DNA from: Solimicrobium silvestre
GTDB lineage: Bacteria; Pseudomonadota; Gammaproteobacteria; Burkholderiales; Burkholderiaceae_D
Assembly: GCF_002976435.1 (NCBI RefSeq)
Contig: NZ_PUGF01000021.1
Span: 26,871-90,870 of the forward strand
DNA: 64,000 nucleotides
Direction of reading: 5' to 3'
Shown: positions 37,928 to 47,688 of the stretch, piece by piece
How positions within the stretch are numbered: the stretch's first letter is position 1
Layout of the letters: each line of letters starts with the position of its first letter
The notes under the pieces: generated by a model
Databases searched by the model: none
Seen by the model: the letters and a program-made list of their open reading frames with translations, nothing else
What the model was told of the DNA's origin: nothing
Program-made: the position numbers and the translations under genes

Positions 37928-39760
37928 ATGACCCGCACCCCCTTTCGACTGTCAGTGATTCTTGCCTTCCAATTCGTGCTTTTGTGCATCGCTGCCGGTA
38001 ATTGTCATGCTCAGACTACACTGAAGGAAGAGATTTTTTCCACCTATTGCGGTGCGGCCGACCTCTCTTTACAACCCCAAAACATAGCCGTAATCTGGCA
38101 ACCGATGATCGACACAGCGCTGTTGATTCCGCCCAAGGGGCGTTGCTGGATGAGATTAAGCGCGCAAAATCAACGAAGCGACACCAACGGCAGCGCTTAC
38201 TTAATCCTGCAGCGCTCCCCATTAATTGATACCGTATTATTCGATGGACAAGGCAAGGAAATCACCCAATCAACCCATGACCGACAAAGCGAGTTGGCGA
38301 TCGAAATCGGCAGACGTATCCTATTTCCGACCGCCGCACTATCCAATGGCCCGTTGTATGTCCGATTTAATTCTTCCAATCCAATCTTCCAGGAGCGGGT
38401 AATTAATAAGGGATTCAGCCCACTTTCTGTCGGAGTGATGGAACAACAGCGGTTGCTGATGACGACCATTTTTGCTGCCGTCGTGCTGCTTACCTCGGCA
38501 ATGTTTATCGCCTCATTCGGGATAGCCCTACGCGATCTCGATTTCGGAATTTATTCGATATACACCTTTGCACTCGGCGTGACACTGATAGCCTGGGACC
38601 AGGTTGATCTACCCATTGTTGGAATAAATTACGGCTGGGTCTGGCAGTTTGGATGCCCGATATCAGAAGCCATGTTGTGCTGGCTTGCGATTCGATTCGG
38701 AAAATTCGACCGACACAGCATCGTGGTGTCACGCATCCTAAAACTAGTGATCGCATTCAACGTTCTGCTATTACTCTGGTCCATGCTTGCCAAAATTGGC
38801 GTGCCCGTTATGCCAATGCCATTTGACCGTTTCAGTTACGACAATTGGCAGGACGTGCTCATCGGCGCACTGATTATGATTGGCAGCTGGCGAGGCGGTC
38901 GGCGCGGTGAGCGCGATTGCTACTTACTGCTACTCAGCCTGACACCATCCATGATTTCAGATTTTATCAACCGGATCTGGGACCCGGCGATTGCACCGTT
39001 CTTGCAATCATCACTGGGCTATGCTCTCCCACATTGGCTGAACAAGACTATCCATTTCAACGGCTCACTGACCTGGCTCGCTTTGCCGATGATCTTTTGC
39101 TTCGCGCTCGCCCGACGTTCGCTGCTGCTGCACAGGTCGCTGATCGATGAACGCAAACTGCTTGAGGAACGTGTTTTCGACCGGACCATGGAACTGCATT
39201 CTGCGATGAAAGAATTAGAACTACTCGCAACAACAGATTCCTTAACCGGCCTAGCTAATCGGCGCAGCATGAATGAGTGGATCAATCATGAAATTGAACG
39301 TTCATGCCGCTTCCATAAACCACTGGCACTTTGCATGATCGATATCGATCATTTCAAAAATATTAACGACACTTTCGGCCATGCCACTGGCGACCTTGCC
39401 ATTGCAGCAATTGCCAAAACCTTCAACGAAACTATCCGCAAAACCGATATCGCGTCACGCTATGGTGGTGAAGAATTTTTATTGTTGATGCCAGAAACTG
39501 ACGAAATCGAAGCAAGCGTTGTTACCGAACGGCTGCGCGAAGCTATCCAGGCATTACAGCTTTATTCAGACGACAACCATGTATTTGCAGTCACTGCCAG
39601 CATCGGCGTTGCCTTCTTCGACCACCAAGCGGCGGAGGATACAATGTCGAAATTACTAAATCGCGTAGACAAAGCGTTGTATCGCGCTAAAAATGCAGGA
39701 CGTAACCAAGTGGCGTTTTCTTCAAGCCAATTTAGCGCTGATGCGGCTTTCAGCAACTAG
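37928..39760 (+). CDS. Diguanylate cyclase with 7TM-type sensor module
   Basis: Makes cyclic-di-GMP in response to an envelope signal. The 610-residue product has a signal peptide (VILAFQFVLLCIAAGNCHAQ), an extracytoplasmic beta-rich domain to about residue 170, then about seven membrane helices to residue 400, as in 7TMR-DISM receptors. A coiled linker (LIDERKLLEERVFDRTMELH) leads to the GGDEF domain, beginning TDSLTGLANRRSMNE, with IDIDHFKNINDTFGH and the active site GGEEF near residue 513. No EAL domain follows. It looks catalytically active. Confidence 0.88.
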   Translation: MTRTPFRLSVILAFQFVLLCIAAGNCHAQTTLKEEIFSTYCGAADLSLQPQNIAVIWQPMIDTALLIPPKGRCWMRLSAQNQRSDTNGSAYLILQRSPLIDTVLFDGQGKEITQSTHDRQSELAIEIGRRILFPTAALSNGPLYVRFNSSNPIFQERVINKGFSPLSVGVMEQQRLLMTTIFAAVVLLTSAMFIASFGIALRDLDFGIYSIYTFALGVTLIAWDQVDLPIVGINYGWVWQFGCPISEAMLCWLAIRFGKFDRHSIVVSRILKLVIAFNVLLLLWSMLAKIGVPVMPMPFDRFSYDNWQDVLIGALIMIGSWRGGRRGERDCYLLLLSLTPSMISDFINRIWDPAIAPFLQSSLGYALPHWLNKTIHFNGSLTWLALPMIFCFALARRSLLLHRSLIDERKLLEERVFDRTMELHSAMKELELLATTDSLTGLANRRSMNEWINHEIERSCRFHKPLALCMIDIDHFKNINDTFGHATGDLAIAAIAKTFNETIRKTDIASRYGGEEFLLLMPETDEIEASVVTERLREAIQALQLYSDDNHVFAVTASIGVAFFDHQAAEDTMSKLLNRVDKALYRAKNAGRNQVAFSSSQFSADAAFSN

Positions 39761-39825
39761 ATCAGTTGCCTGGATTGCACCATTCTTTTATTTCAGCCGA
39801 CTAGCATTCCCAAGGAAGTTTTTGG

Positions 39826-40497
39826 ATGATCAAACTTTACCACTGCATGAGTGCCCGTTCTTTCCGCCCGCTATGGATGCTGGAAGAACTTGGCAGGCCT
39901 TACGAATTGAAAATGCTACATTTCCCGCCGCGTTTGCTGGATAAATCCTACCTCGCAATTAACCCACTCGGCACTGTTCCAGCCTTAGTTGATGGCGCTA
40001 CATTGATGACGGAATCTGCGGCGATTTGCCAGTACCTTGTCGCGCGTGCAGCACCTACCCTACTCAATGTTGATGCCGATGAACCTGATTTTGGCGCCTA
40101 CCTTAATTACCTCCACTTCGGCGAAGCGACCCTGACTTTCCCTCAAACCATCGTGCTGCGTTACTCACGATTTGAACCTGAGCCGCGCCGCTCACAGCAA
40201 GTTGCCGATGATTATGCAAAATGGTTCCTCGCCCGCTTGCGCACGTTAGAAATAAGACTCGCCCAACATGATTATTTATGTGCAGATCGCTTTACCGCCG
40301 CAGATATTTCTGTTGGTTACGCGCTACTACTGGCAGAGCATCTAGGGCTAATGTCGCGCTTTACGCCTGCGGTATTAGCTTATTGGGAACGACTGCGCAG
40401 CCGTGACGCTTTTCTACGAGCCATCGCATCACAAGAGCGTGCAGCGTTAGAGCAAGGCGTGTCGCCAGTGCCAGCACCTGACACCTTGCCATTATGA
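39826..40497 (+). CDS. Glutathione S-transferase family protein
   Basis: A 223-residue two-domain GST. The N-terminal thioredoxin-like domain shows LYHCMSARSFRPLWMLEELG, the cis-proline NPLGTVPALVDG and the glutathione-binding MTESAAICQYLV. The C-terminal helical domain has the conserved ADRFTAADISVGYALLLAE. It probably detoxifies or reduces electrophiles; subclass not assigned. It is a single gene between the GGDEF protein and uvrD. Confidence 0.88.
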   Translation: MIKLYHCMSARSFRPLWMLEELGRPYELKMLHFPPRLLDKSYLAINPLGTVPALVDGATLMTESAAICQYLVARAAPTLLNVDADEPDFGAYLNYLHFGEATLTFPQTIVLRYSRFEPEPRRSQQVADDYAKWFLARLRTLEIRLAQHDYLCADRFTAADISVGYALLLAEHLGLMSRFTPAVLAYWERLRSRDAFLRAIASQERAALEQGVSPVPAPDTLPL

Positions 40498-40575
40498 ACA
40501 CGCCCTCTGCTCTCCTATCGGAATTTTTCAACCGTTTAAGCAAGTCAGGGCAAGTGCATCCCGTATAATCACGGG

Positions 40576-42873
40576 ATGCAAAATTTACTCCATAATCTTA
40601 ATCCAGAGCAACACGCAGCTGTTACTCTCCCGGCTGAATCTGCTTTAATCCTGGCTGGCGCCGGCTCAGGCAAAACGCGAGTGCTCACTACGCGCATTGC
40701 CTGGTTAATTCAAACCGGACAAATTTCCCCTTCTGGCCTGATGGCGGTGACCTTTACCAACAAAGCCGCCAAAGAAATGCAGGCGCGTTTGTCGGCGATG
40801 TTGCCCATTAACACCCGTAGTATGTGGATAGGTACGTTTCACGGGCTATGCAACCGGTTGTTGCGCGCACATCACAAAGATGCGAGCTTGCCGCAAACTT
40901 TTCAGATTCTCGACAGCCAAGACCAGTTGTCGATGGTTAAACGAATTTTAAAAGCCAACCAGATTGATGATGATAAATACCCGCCGCGCACCGTCGTGTA
41001 TTTCATCAACAGCGCCAAAGAACAAGGCTTGCGCGCTGCCAAAGTAGTAACGCATGACCCGATCAGCCGCCAGCTTGCCGAGATTTACGGAATTTATGAG
41101 CAACAATGCCAGCGCGATGGCGTGGTGGATTTTGCCGAATTATTACTGCGCACTGTTGAACTGTTAGCTAGCAACCAACCGCTGCGTGAACATTATCAGG
41201 CGCGCTTTAAGCATATTCTGGTGGATGAGTTTCAAGATACCAATGACTTGCAATACCGCTGGATTAAATTAATGGCAGGCTCCAAAGCTGCCGTTTTAGC
41301 GGTTGGCGATGATGATCAAAGTATTTACGCGTTCCGCGGTGCGAATGTCGGCAATATGGCATCGTTCGAGCGTGAATTCCAGGTTCAGAATCGCATTAAA
41401 CTGGAACAAAATTATCGCTCGCACGGTCATATTCTGGATTCAGCGAATGCGCTCATTTCCAATAACACAGAACGTCTGGGTAAAAATTTACGCACCGATG
41501 CCGGTCTTGGCGAAGTCATCCGCATTCAGGAAGCGTCGAGCGACCGAGAAGAAGCGCAATGGATGGTAGAGCAGATTAAAGACTTAACGCGGCAAGGAAT
41601 CAGCAGCGATCAAATCGCCTTGCTGTATCGCTCCAACGCGCAATCACGCGTGATTGAACATGCTTTGTTTTCAGCCAATTTACCGTATCGCGTATATGGC
41701 GGGTTGCGTTTTTTTGAACGCGCTGAAATCAAACACGCTATCGCTTATTTGCAGTTAATGGACAACCCGCATAATGATTCGGCGTTTTTGCGCGTGATGA
41801 ATTTCCCTACTCGCGGCATCGGCGCAAAAGGGCAAGAAACGCTGCAAGACACAGCACGCCAACATGGTATTTCTTTATATGCAGCCGTGCCTTATCTGGC
41901 GGGCAAAGCTGGCTCCACCTTGGGCGCATTTGTCAAACTGATTGAAGCGGCGCGATTCGAAACGCAAATGTTGCCATTGCCGGAATTGGTGCAACGCGTG
42001 CTGGAATTGAGCACCTTAATTACTCACTATCAAAGTGAAAAAGAAGGCGCAGACCGCGTTGAAAATTTGGAGCAATTAGTGAGCGCCGCCGCTCTGTTTA
42101 TTTCCGAAGAAGGCTTTGCCAATGACGCTCCGGCATTAATGGGCCCGGCCAGCACCGTCCAAACGGCATTAGTTCAAGGCGACGGCATGGAGATCATGGA
42201 TGCCGATGCAGCACTGGCTACCTTGATGTCGCCGTTGTCGGCCTTTTTATCGCACGCATCATTAGAAGCCGGCGACAATCAGGCGCAAGTCGGACAAGAC
42301 GCTTTGCAATTAATGACTGTGCATTCCGCCAAGGGTTTAGAGTTTGATGCCGTGTTTATTACCGGCTTGGAAGAAGGCTTATTTCCGCATGAAAACAGTG
42401 CCAAAGAAACCAACGGCATTGAAGAAGAACGACGCTTGATGTACGTGGCAATTACCCGCGCCAGACAGCGTTTGTTTTTAAGTTTTGCGCAAACTCGCAT
42501 GTTGCACGGGCAAATACGGTACAACACCAAATCACGTTTTCTGAATGAATTACCTGATGAAAACGTGAAATGGCTTACGCCGCAAATTAAGCAAAACTGG
42601 TTTGCTCCGCCTAAATCTGCTTGGGATAGTGACACCAGTTATTCAGGCAATTCGTCTTTCCAAGCTAAGCCAGTAAATCCTTCGCATCACAGCATTATCC
42701 CCACCAATGCGGATGGCTGGCGTATCGGTTTAAGTGTGAAACATGCTAAATTTGGCGAAGGTATTATTATTAAATTAGAAGGTAGCGGCACCAATTGCAG
42801 GGCACACATTCAATTTTACAAATTAGGTTTGAAAGTTTTAGACTTAAATATTGCCAAACTAGAGAAAGTATAA
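40576..42873 (+). CDS. uvrD: DNA helicase II (UvrD/Rep family)
   Basis: 3'-5' superfamily 1 helicase acting in mismatch and nucleotide excision repair. The 765 residues include motif I (LAGAGSGKTRVLTTRIAWL, about residue 27), motif Ia (AVTFTNKAAKEMQ), motif II (ILVDEFQDTNDLQ), motif III (VGDDDQSIYAFRGA), motif V (MTVHSAKGLEFDAVFITG) and motif VI (LMYVAITRARQRL). The C-terminal segment GLSVKHAKFGEGIIIKLEG is the Tudor-like domain found in UvrD/PcrA rather than Rep. The next gene begins 6 bp later. Confidence 0.94.
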   Translation: MQNLLHNLNPEQHAAVTLPAESALILAGAGSGKTRVLTTRIAWLIQTGQISPSGLMAVTFTNKAAKEMQARLSAMLPINTRSMWIGTFHGLCNRLLRAHHKDASLPQTFQILDSQDQLSMVKRILKANQIDDDKYPPRTVVYFINSAKEQGLRAAKVVTHDPISRQLAEIYGIYEQQCQRDGVVDFAELLLRTVELLASNQPLREHYQARFKHILVDEFQDTNDLQYRWIKLMAGSKAAVLAVGDDDQSIYAFRGANVGNMASFEREFQVQNRIKLEQNYRSHGHILDSANALISNNTERLGKNLRTDAGLGEVIRIQEASSDREEAQWMVEQIKDLTRQGISSDQIALLYRSNAQSRVIEHALFSANLPYRVYGGLRFFERAEIKHAIAYLQLMDNPHNDSAFLRVMNFPTRGIGAKGQETLQDTARQHGISLYAAVPYLAGKAGSTLGAFVKLIEAARFETQMLPLPELVQRVLELSTLITHYQSEKEGADRVENLEQLVSAAALFISEEGFANDAPALMGPASTVQTALVQGDGMEIMDADAALATLMSPLSAFLSHASLEAGDNQAQVGQDALQLMTVHSAKGLEFDAVFITGLEEGLFPHENSAKETNGIEEERRLMYVAITRARQRLFLSFAQTRMLHGQIRYNTKSRFLNELPDENVKWLTPQIKQNWFAPPKSAWDSDTSYSGNSSFQAKPVNPSHHSIIPTNADGWRIGLSVKHAKFGEGIIIKLEGSGTNCRAHIQFYKLGLKVLDLNIAKLEKV

Positions 42874-42879
42874 AACCTT

Positions 42880-44148
42880 ATGCAAATTACCCCCTTTATT
42901 CAATACACAGCCGCAGTTCTTTTTGCGCTGGCGGTGTTACACACGTTCTGCACTAAATATTTTCAGCATTTAGCCCATACCGATTCAAAACACGCGGGTC
43001 TTTGGCATTTATTGGGTGAAGTGGAAGTCGTGTTTGGATTTTGGTCATGTATTTTGCTGTTGTTTATCACTTTTTCCAGCAGTTCAAAACAAGCCATTGC
43101 GTATCTGGAAGATCAGAATTTTACCGAAGCTTTATTTGTCTTTGTGATTCTCACCATCGCCGCGACCAGCCCGATTTTATCGTTCGTCAGCAGTCTGGTA
43201 AATCGCATCACGTCGATATTACCGGTGCCGGCGATGTTGGGACGTTATTTTTTATGTTTGTCCTTTATCCCCATACTAGGCTCGTTCATTACCGAGCCTG
43301 CTGCGATGACATTATCTGCGCTGTTATTGCGTGACCTGTACTTTAGTAAGGCTGTATCAAACCGCTTTAAATACCTGACGTTGGCGGTGTTATTAGTAAA
43401 TATTTCTATCGGCGGCGTGCTCACGCCCTACGCTGCGCCACCGGTGTTAATGGTGGCAGAAAAGTGGGGCTGGGATTTACATTTCATGTCGACCGTATTT
43501 GGTTGGAAAGCCGCTATTGCCGTGTTTATTAACGCGTCTTTGGTCAGCTTGTTTTTCAGAAAAGAATTGGCTCAATTAACCGCAAATTCCACAGAACAAA
43601 AAGTTGAAACAAAAAAAATGCCGGCATTTTTAATCATCATCCATTTACTGTTTTTATTTGGCACCGTCTGGTTCAGCCATCACCCCGTGGCCTTCATTGG
43701 ACTATTCCTGTTCTTCCTCGGCTTCACACATGCTTACCCAGAACATCAAGAAAAATTAATGTTGAAAGAAGGCTTATTAGTCGGTTTCTTTTTGGGCGGT
43801 TTAGTGGTGCTCGGTAGCTTACAGCAATGGTGGCTACAGCCCTTAATTTCCCAAATGAGTTCCGGCACCTTATTTTTTGGTGCTATCGGCTTAACCGCGT
43901 TAACTGATAACGCCGCACTCACCTATCTCGGTTCTCTAGTGGATGGCATTAGCGACACCGCCAAATACGCATTAGTCGCTGGCGCCGTGACCGGCGGCGG
44001 TTTAACGGTAATTGCCAACGCGCCTAACCCAGCCGGATTTTCAATTTTAAAAGAATGTTTTGATGAGCAATCGATTAGCCCGCTAAATGTGTTTTTAGCG
44101 GCGCTAGTGCCAACCGCCATTGCAGCGGCCTGTTTTGGATTGCTTTGA
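42880..44148 (+). CDS. Putative Na+/H+ antiporter, multi-pass membrane protein
   Basis: A 422-residue membrane protein with about eleven hydrophobic segments. Regions such as LCLSFIPILGSFITEPAAMTL, NISIGGVLTPYAAPPVLMV and LTALTDNAALTYLGSLVDG contain polar and charged residues inside predicted helices, the arrangement of the putative Na+/H+ antiporter families related to NhaD-type carriers. The pair of such motifs suggests an inverted-repeat ion transporter. Ion specificity is not proven. It follows uvrD by 6 bp and is probably co-transcribed with it, ending at a strong terminator. Confidence 0.75.
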   Translation: MQITPFIQYTAAVLFALAVLHTFCTKYFQHLAHTDSKHAGLWHLLGEVEVVFGFWSCILLLFITFSSSSKQAIAYLEDQNFTEALFVFVILTIAATSPILSFVSSLVNRITSILPVPAMLGRYFLCLSFIPILGSFITEPAAMTLSALLLRDLYFSKAVSNRFKYLTLAVLLVNISIGGVLTPYAAPPVLMVAEKWGWDLHFMSTVFGWKAAIAVFINASLVSLFFRKELAQLTANSTEQKVETKKMPAFLIIIHLLFLFGTVWFSHHPVAFIGLFLFFLGFTHAYPEHQEKLMLKEGLLVGFFLGGLVVLGSLQQWWLQPLISQMSSGTLFFGAIGLTALTDNAALTYLGSLVDGISDTAKYALVAGAVTGGGLTVIANAPNPAGFSILKECFDEQSISPLNVFLAALVPTAIAAACFGLL

Positions 44149-44181
44149 TGTTTGATTGAATCTGGATGTGAATCTGAATGT

Positions 44182-44216
44182 AAAAAGGGGCGGGATTTTT
44201 ATCCCGCCCCTTTTTT
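44182..44216. terminator. Bidirectional Rho-independent terminator
   Basis: GGGGCGGGAT and ATCCCGCCCC pair perfectly over TTTT, with five A before and six T after. It sits between the convergent antiporter gene and the small secreted protein gene and serves both. Confidence 0.9.
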
Positions 44217-44230
44217 ATCACCAAAAAACC

Positions 44231-44602
44231 TTAAGACGCTTTACAAGCCTTACCATGATCTGCATGTCCGCCTTTTGCTTTTGCATCGGCTTCGCTCATG
44301 TACTCACCTACTTTAGTTGTACCGTAGGATTTGGTACCGAAGCAGTGATACACATTCGACTTAGTATTCAGCCACACTTTATCTGCCGCACCACCGGCAG
44401 CAGCTACTTTAGCTTTGGTCGCTGTCGTTGCGGATGAGGCTGCATTCGTTGCGGTAGAACCTGCTGAAGTTGCAGCAGAACTTGCCGCTGCACTTGCTTT
44501 TACTGTTGCGGCATTAACTGCACTAGCCGGAGTTTGTGCAAAGCTGCTGGCACAAATTAAAAAACTGGCTGCCAACGTGATGGTTTTTACAAATGATTTC
44601 AT
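44231..44602 (-). CDS. Small secreted protein with alanine-rich linker
   Basis: A 123-residue protein with a signal peptide (TITLAASFLICASSFAQ). Residues about 25-70 are nearly only Ala, Ser and Thr with scattered Lys. The C-terminal 50 residues form a conserved small domain: VWLNTKSNVYHCFGTKSYG, VGEYMSEADAKAKGGHADHG and a final KAC. Two cysteines and several histidines could hold a disulfide or metal. I have seen this VW-N-x-VYHC-type domain in hypothetical proteobacterial proteins but know no function. It is monocistronic, ending at a strong terminator. Confidence 0.75.
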   Translation of the reverse strand: MKSFVKTITLAASFLICASSFAQTPASAVNAATVKASAAASSAATSAGSTATNAASSATTATKAKVAAAGGAADKVWLNTKSNVYHCFGTKSYGTTKVGEYMSEADAKAKGGHADHGKACKAS

Positions 44603-44675
44603 AGTGACGTTTCTTTCAAAGTTAAGGTTAAAAATTGAAATTCAAAGCAGTTCTACCTATCAAAATAAAACTTGG

Positions 44676-44921
44676 CTACTTTTTAGTCGCCAAGTGATAA
44701 ATTCCCAATAAAACAATTGCACCAACCACTGCACCTACAAAACCAGCTGATTCGCCAGCGTGATACCAACCGATAAAATGTCCTAAATACGTTGCTGCAA
44801 TCGAGCCGCCAATACCCAAGAGCACAGTCATAATAAAACCGCCCGGATTATTACCAGGCAAAATCATTTTCGCAAGAATCCCCGCTACAAACCCGATTAA
44901 TATCGTCCAGATTAAATGCAT
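44676..44921 (-). CDS. GlsB/YeaQ/YmgE-family membrane protein
   Basis: An 81-residue protein of three membrane helices with glycine-rich turns: WTILIGFVAGILAKMILPG, GFIMTVLLGIGGSIAATYLG and AGFVGAVVGAIVLLGIYHL. This is the transglycosylase-associated protein family, small inner-membrane proteins induced in stationary phase or stress. There is no enzymatic activity to infer despite the name. Confidence 0.9.
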   Translation of the reverse strand: MHLIWTILIGFVAGILAKMILPGNNPGGFIMTVLLGIGGSIAATYLGHFIGWYHAGESAGFVGAVVGAIVLLGIYHLATKK

Positions 44922-45069
44922 AGTTTTCCCATAGATAATTATTACGTCAAATTATTGCTTCAAAATAATACCTGATTTCTTCATTTCAAATGTGGAACAT
45001 TGTTAATAATCATAGTTTCAGCATGAGCGTTTTTTATTTCATGATGATGAAACAATGACACTAAACCAA

Positions 45070-45098
45070 AAAAGCCCAAAGTCAACCTTTGGGCTTTT
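45070..45098 (-). terminator. Rho-independent terminator after actP
   Basis: GCCCAAAG and CTTTGGGC pair over a 5-base loop, with A-run and T-run flanks. It lies just downstream of actP on the minus strand. Confidence 0.85.
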
Positions 45099-45123
45099 CA
45101 GTAAAAATACAATCAAGCAATAA

Positions 45124-46866
45124 TTAGTGCCCGGAAGAACCTTCTGCTCCAATACCGGTTTCTGAACGTACCCGTTGCGCTTCATAACCAGCACGATCAA
45201 TCGCAGCGCGTGGACTCTTGTCTAGTACCGAAAACAACCAGATCCCGACAAACCCTGCGATCATGGAGAACAGTGCAGGTGATGTGTAAGGGAAAATCGC
45301 CGCTTTGTTGTGGAGCACATCAACCCAGACCGATTTGGAGATCACAGTTAAACCCAATGCGGAAACCAGGCCAATGAAACCGCCTATGGTTGCTCCACGG
45401 GTGGTGCAGTTTTTCCATAACACCGACATAAACAGCACAGGGAAGTTGGCCGATGCGGCAATGGCGAAGGCCAGCGATACCATAAAGGCGACATTTTGTT
45501 TTTCAAACACAATCCCCAGCACTACGGCAACGAAACCTAAAACGATGGTGGTCATACGAGAAACGCGTAATTCATCAGCACTGCTGGCTTTGCCTGCCTT
45601 GAATACGGTGGAATATAAATCATGCGAAACCGCCGAGGCACCAGACAGAGTCAAACCCGACACTACCGCCAAAATAGTGGCGAAGGCAACAGCGGAAATA
45701 AAGCCTAAGAATACATTCCCACCAACAGCTTTGGCCAAATGCACAGCAGCCATATTGTCGCCACCTAATAGTTGACCGGCGGCGGTTTTAAAATCGGGAT
45801 TAGTGCTGACTAAAACTATCGCGCCAAACCCGATGATGAAGGTCAGGATATAGAAATAACCTATCCAGGTAGTTGCCCAGAATACCGATTTACGCGCTTC
45901 TTTAGCGCTCGGTACCGTGAAGAAGCGCATTAGAATATGCGGCAAACCGGCTGTACCGAACATCAATGCCATACCGAATGAAATCGCCGAAATCGGGTCT
46001 TTGACGAAGTTGCCAGGCCCCATAATGGAAACGCCTTTCGTCGCCGCGAGCGCTTCGGGGCTAACGCCTTTAGCCGCCGCATCCACAATTAATTTTGGAT
46101 CGTGCATGGCGAGACTGGTTTTGACTTCAATCGCTTTGGCAAACAAGGCTTCTGGGCTGAAATTAAATTGGGCCAACACCATAAATGCCATGAATGAAGC
46201 GCCGGCCAACAGTAAGCAGGCTTTGATAATTTGCACCCAGGTAGTCGCTGTCATGCCGCCAAATAATACGTAAATCAGCATCAACGTTCCGACAATGGCC
46301 ACGGCTATCCAATATTCAAGGCCGAATAGCAGCTTAATTAACTGACCCGCGCCGACCATTTGCGCAATCAAATAAAACACCACCACGGCTAAGGTGCCGG
46401 AAGCCGCAAATATCCGGATTGGCTTTTGTTGGAAACGGTATGCAGCTACGTCGGCAAACGTATAACGGCCTAAATTACGTAGCCGTTCCGCCATTAAAAA
46501 GGTAATCACCGGCCAGCCGACTAAAAAGCCAACCGAGTAAATCAAGCCGTCATAACCATTTAAATATACGGCAGCCGAAATACCGAGAAAGGAAGCGGCT
46601 GACATGTAGTCACCGGCAATCGCCAAACCATTTTGAAAACCGGTAATGCCACCGCCAGCGGTATAAAAATCAGCCGCTGATTTGGTACGGTTGGCCGCCC
46701 ATTTTGTGATGAACAGAGTAAGGATCACAAACACGGCAAACATGGCAATGGCAACCCAATTGGTCGGTTGTTTGGCAGCCTGACCAAGATCCGGACCCGC
46801 GGCCCAAACTGCGCCGTGCATTGCCGTCAGAGTGAATGCGGTTACCAGCATCTTAATTAGCTTCAT
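45124..46866 (-). CDS. actP: Cation/acetate symporter ActP
   Basis: Sodium:solute symporter (SSS family) importing acetate and related short-chain carboxylates. The 580-residue protein starts with a cleavable-type leader ([17 protein letters not shown]), then about 13 membrane segments, with [29 protein letters not shown] in the first sodium-site region (shown elsewhere in the family) and [20 protein letters not shown]. It overlaps the upstream DUF485 gene by 4 bp (ATGA) and ends at a terminator. The acs gene, commonly in the same operon, is not present here. Confidence 0.92.
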   Translation of the reverse strand: MKLIKMLVTAFTLTAMHGAVWAAGPDLGQAAKQPTNWVAIAMFAVFVILTLFITKWAANRTKSAADFYTAGGGITGFQNGLAIAGDYMSAASFLGISAAVYLNGYDGLIYSVGFLVGWPVITFLMAERLRNLGRYTFADVAAYRFQQKPIRIFAASGTLAVVVFYLIAQMVGAGQLIKLLFGLEYWIAVAIVGTLMLIYVLFGGMTATTWVQIIKACLLLAGASFMAFMVLAQFNFSPEALFAKAIEVKTSLAMHDPKLIVDAAAKGVSPEALAATKGVSIMGPGNFVKDPISAISFGMALMFGTAGLPHILMRFFTVPSAKEARKSVFWATTWIGYFYILTFIIGFGAIVLVSTNPDFKTAAGQLLGGDNMAAVHLAKAVGGNVFLGFISAVAFATILAVVSGLTLSGASAVSHDLYSTVFKAGKASSADELRVSRMTTIVLGFVAVVLGIVFEKQNVAFMVSLAFAIAASANFPVLFMSVLWKNCTTRGATIGGFIGLVSALGLTVISKSVWVDVLHNKAAIFPYTSPALFSMIAGFVGIWLFSVLDKSPRAAIDRAGYEAQRVRSETGIGAEGSSGH

Positions 46867-47171
46867 GAGAGCACCTCGGCTTTGATTTTTGCAGTTAAAT
46901 CGTCGAATTCCTTATTAGCGCGACGCACGTAAATTCCTGTAATGACGACAGTAAATACCAGTACGAAAAGTCCCACCGGCATACCGATAGTCATCACGCC
47001 ATCGCCAAATTTGGCACTAAGCAGTTCTTTATCAAAGGCGATTAAAAGAATGAAGCCGTAATACACGATCATGACCAAGGCGGTGAAAAGCCAGCCATAT
47101 GCGCTACGGGTTTTGACAAGTTTTTGGTAATTGGGATTAGCCAAAATCTTTTTGACGAGCTGATCTTCCAT
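46863..47171 (-). CDS. DUF485 membrane protein (YjcH-like), partner of ActP
   Basis: A 102-residue protein with two membrane helices ([20 protein letters not shown] and [20 protein letters not shown]) and charged ends: the DUF485/YjcH family that nearly always precedes actP. Its role is unknown, possibly assembly or regulation of the symporter. It overlaps actP by 4 bp, so the pair is translationally coupled. Confidence 0.9.
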   Translation of the reverse strand: MEDQLVKKILANPNYQKLVKTRSAYGWLFTALVMIVYYGFILLIAFDKELLSAKFGDGVMTIGMPVGLFVLVFTVVITGIYVRRANKEFDDLTAKIKAEVLS

Positions 47172-47688
47172 GTTGTCTCCTGTTTATCTTCGTTTTAACT
47201 CTCTGCCACGATAATTTGTGTCCGAGGAATTGCAGAATCGATCCAGCGATTGTTGTCCTATTTTGATGTTATTGCTACCGCGACTGCACCGCATTCCAGC
47301 AAATAGCACTGCGAATTAAATTAGTACTGAATAATTTTATATTTAAAGTTGACACTGATGCCAACTATATTTGGATCGCAGTTGAGGTAGGTACTTAAAG
47401 GGGAAAATTACGAACAATTATCAACACAAATTATGAACTTCATATACTCCGCCAATTTATTAAAAAATTTAACGTATTTAATGCATTTACTGCTCATTAA
47501 AAATATAATTTTTGACAGTATATTTTGATCTTATTGTGATATTTAGCCTTTAAGGCTAAATATCAATTTTAATGCTCGGGTATCTTCAATTTAAATATGG
47601 ATATTTTTTAAGCAAACCCGGCCAAATAATTTGATTCGTACGATATCATCGCAGAATAATAATTTCTCAACACCAACACCAATTGATC
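47172..47688. other. Divergent AT-rich intergenic region between DUF485 and KirBac genes
   Basis: This 517-bp gap holds the best copy of the AT-rich interspersed repeat (47440-47600), inside which a perfect inverted repeat with 12-bp arms, TGATATTTAGCC and GGCTAAATATCA, occupies 47537-47565. Both neighbouring genes start from this gap, so their promoters must be here, but I cannot pick them with confidence in such AT-rich DNA. Confidence 0.5.
47440..47600. repeat. AT-rich interspersed repeat, copy B
   Basis: Closest match to copy A at 22438: TTCATATACTC, AAAAAATTTAACGTATTTAATG, TAAAAAT, TTTTTGACAGTATATTTT in the same order (long blocks shown only in part), then GCTCGGGTATCTTCAATTTA near the right end. 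The ends TCATATACTC and GAGC..-type inverse sequence hint at weak terminal inverted repeats. Confidence 0.6.
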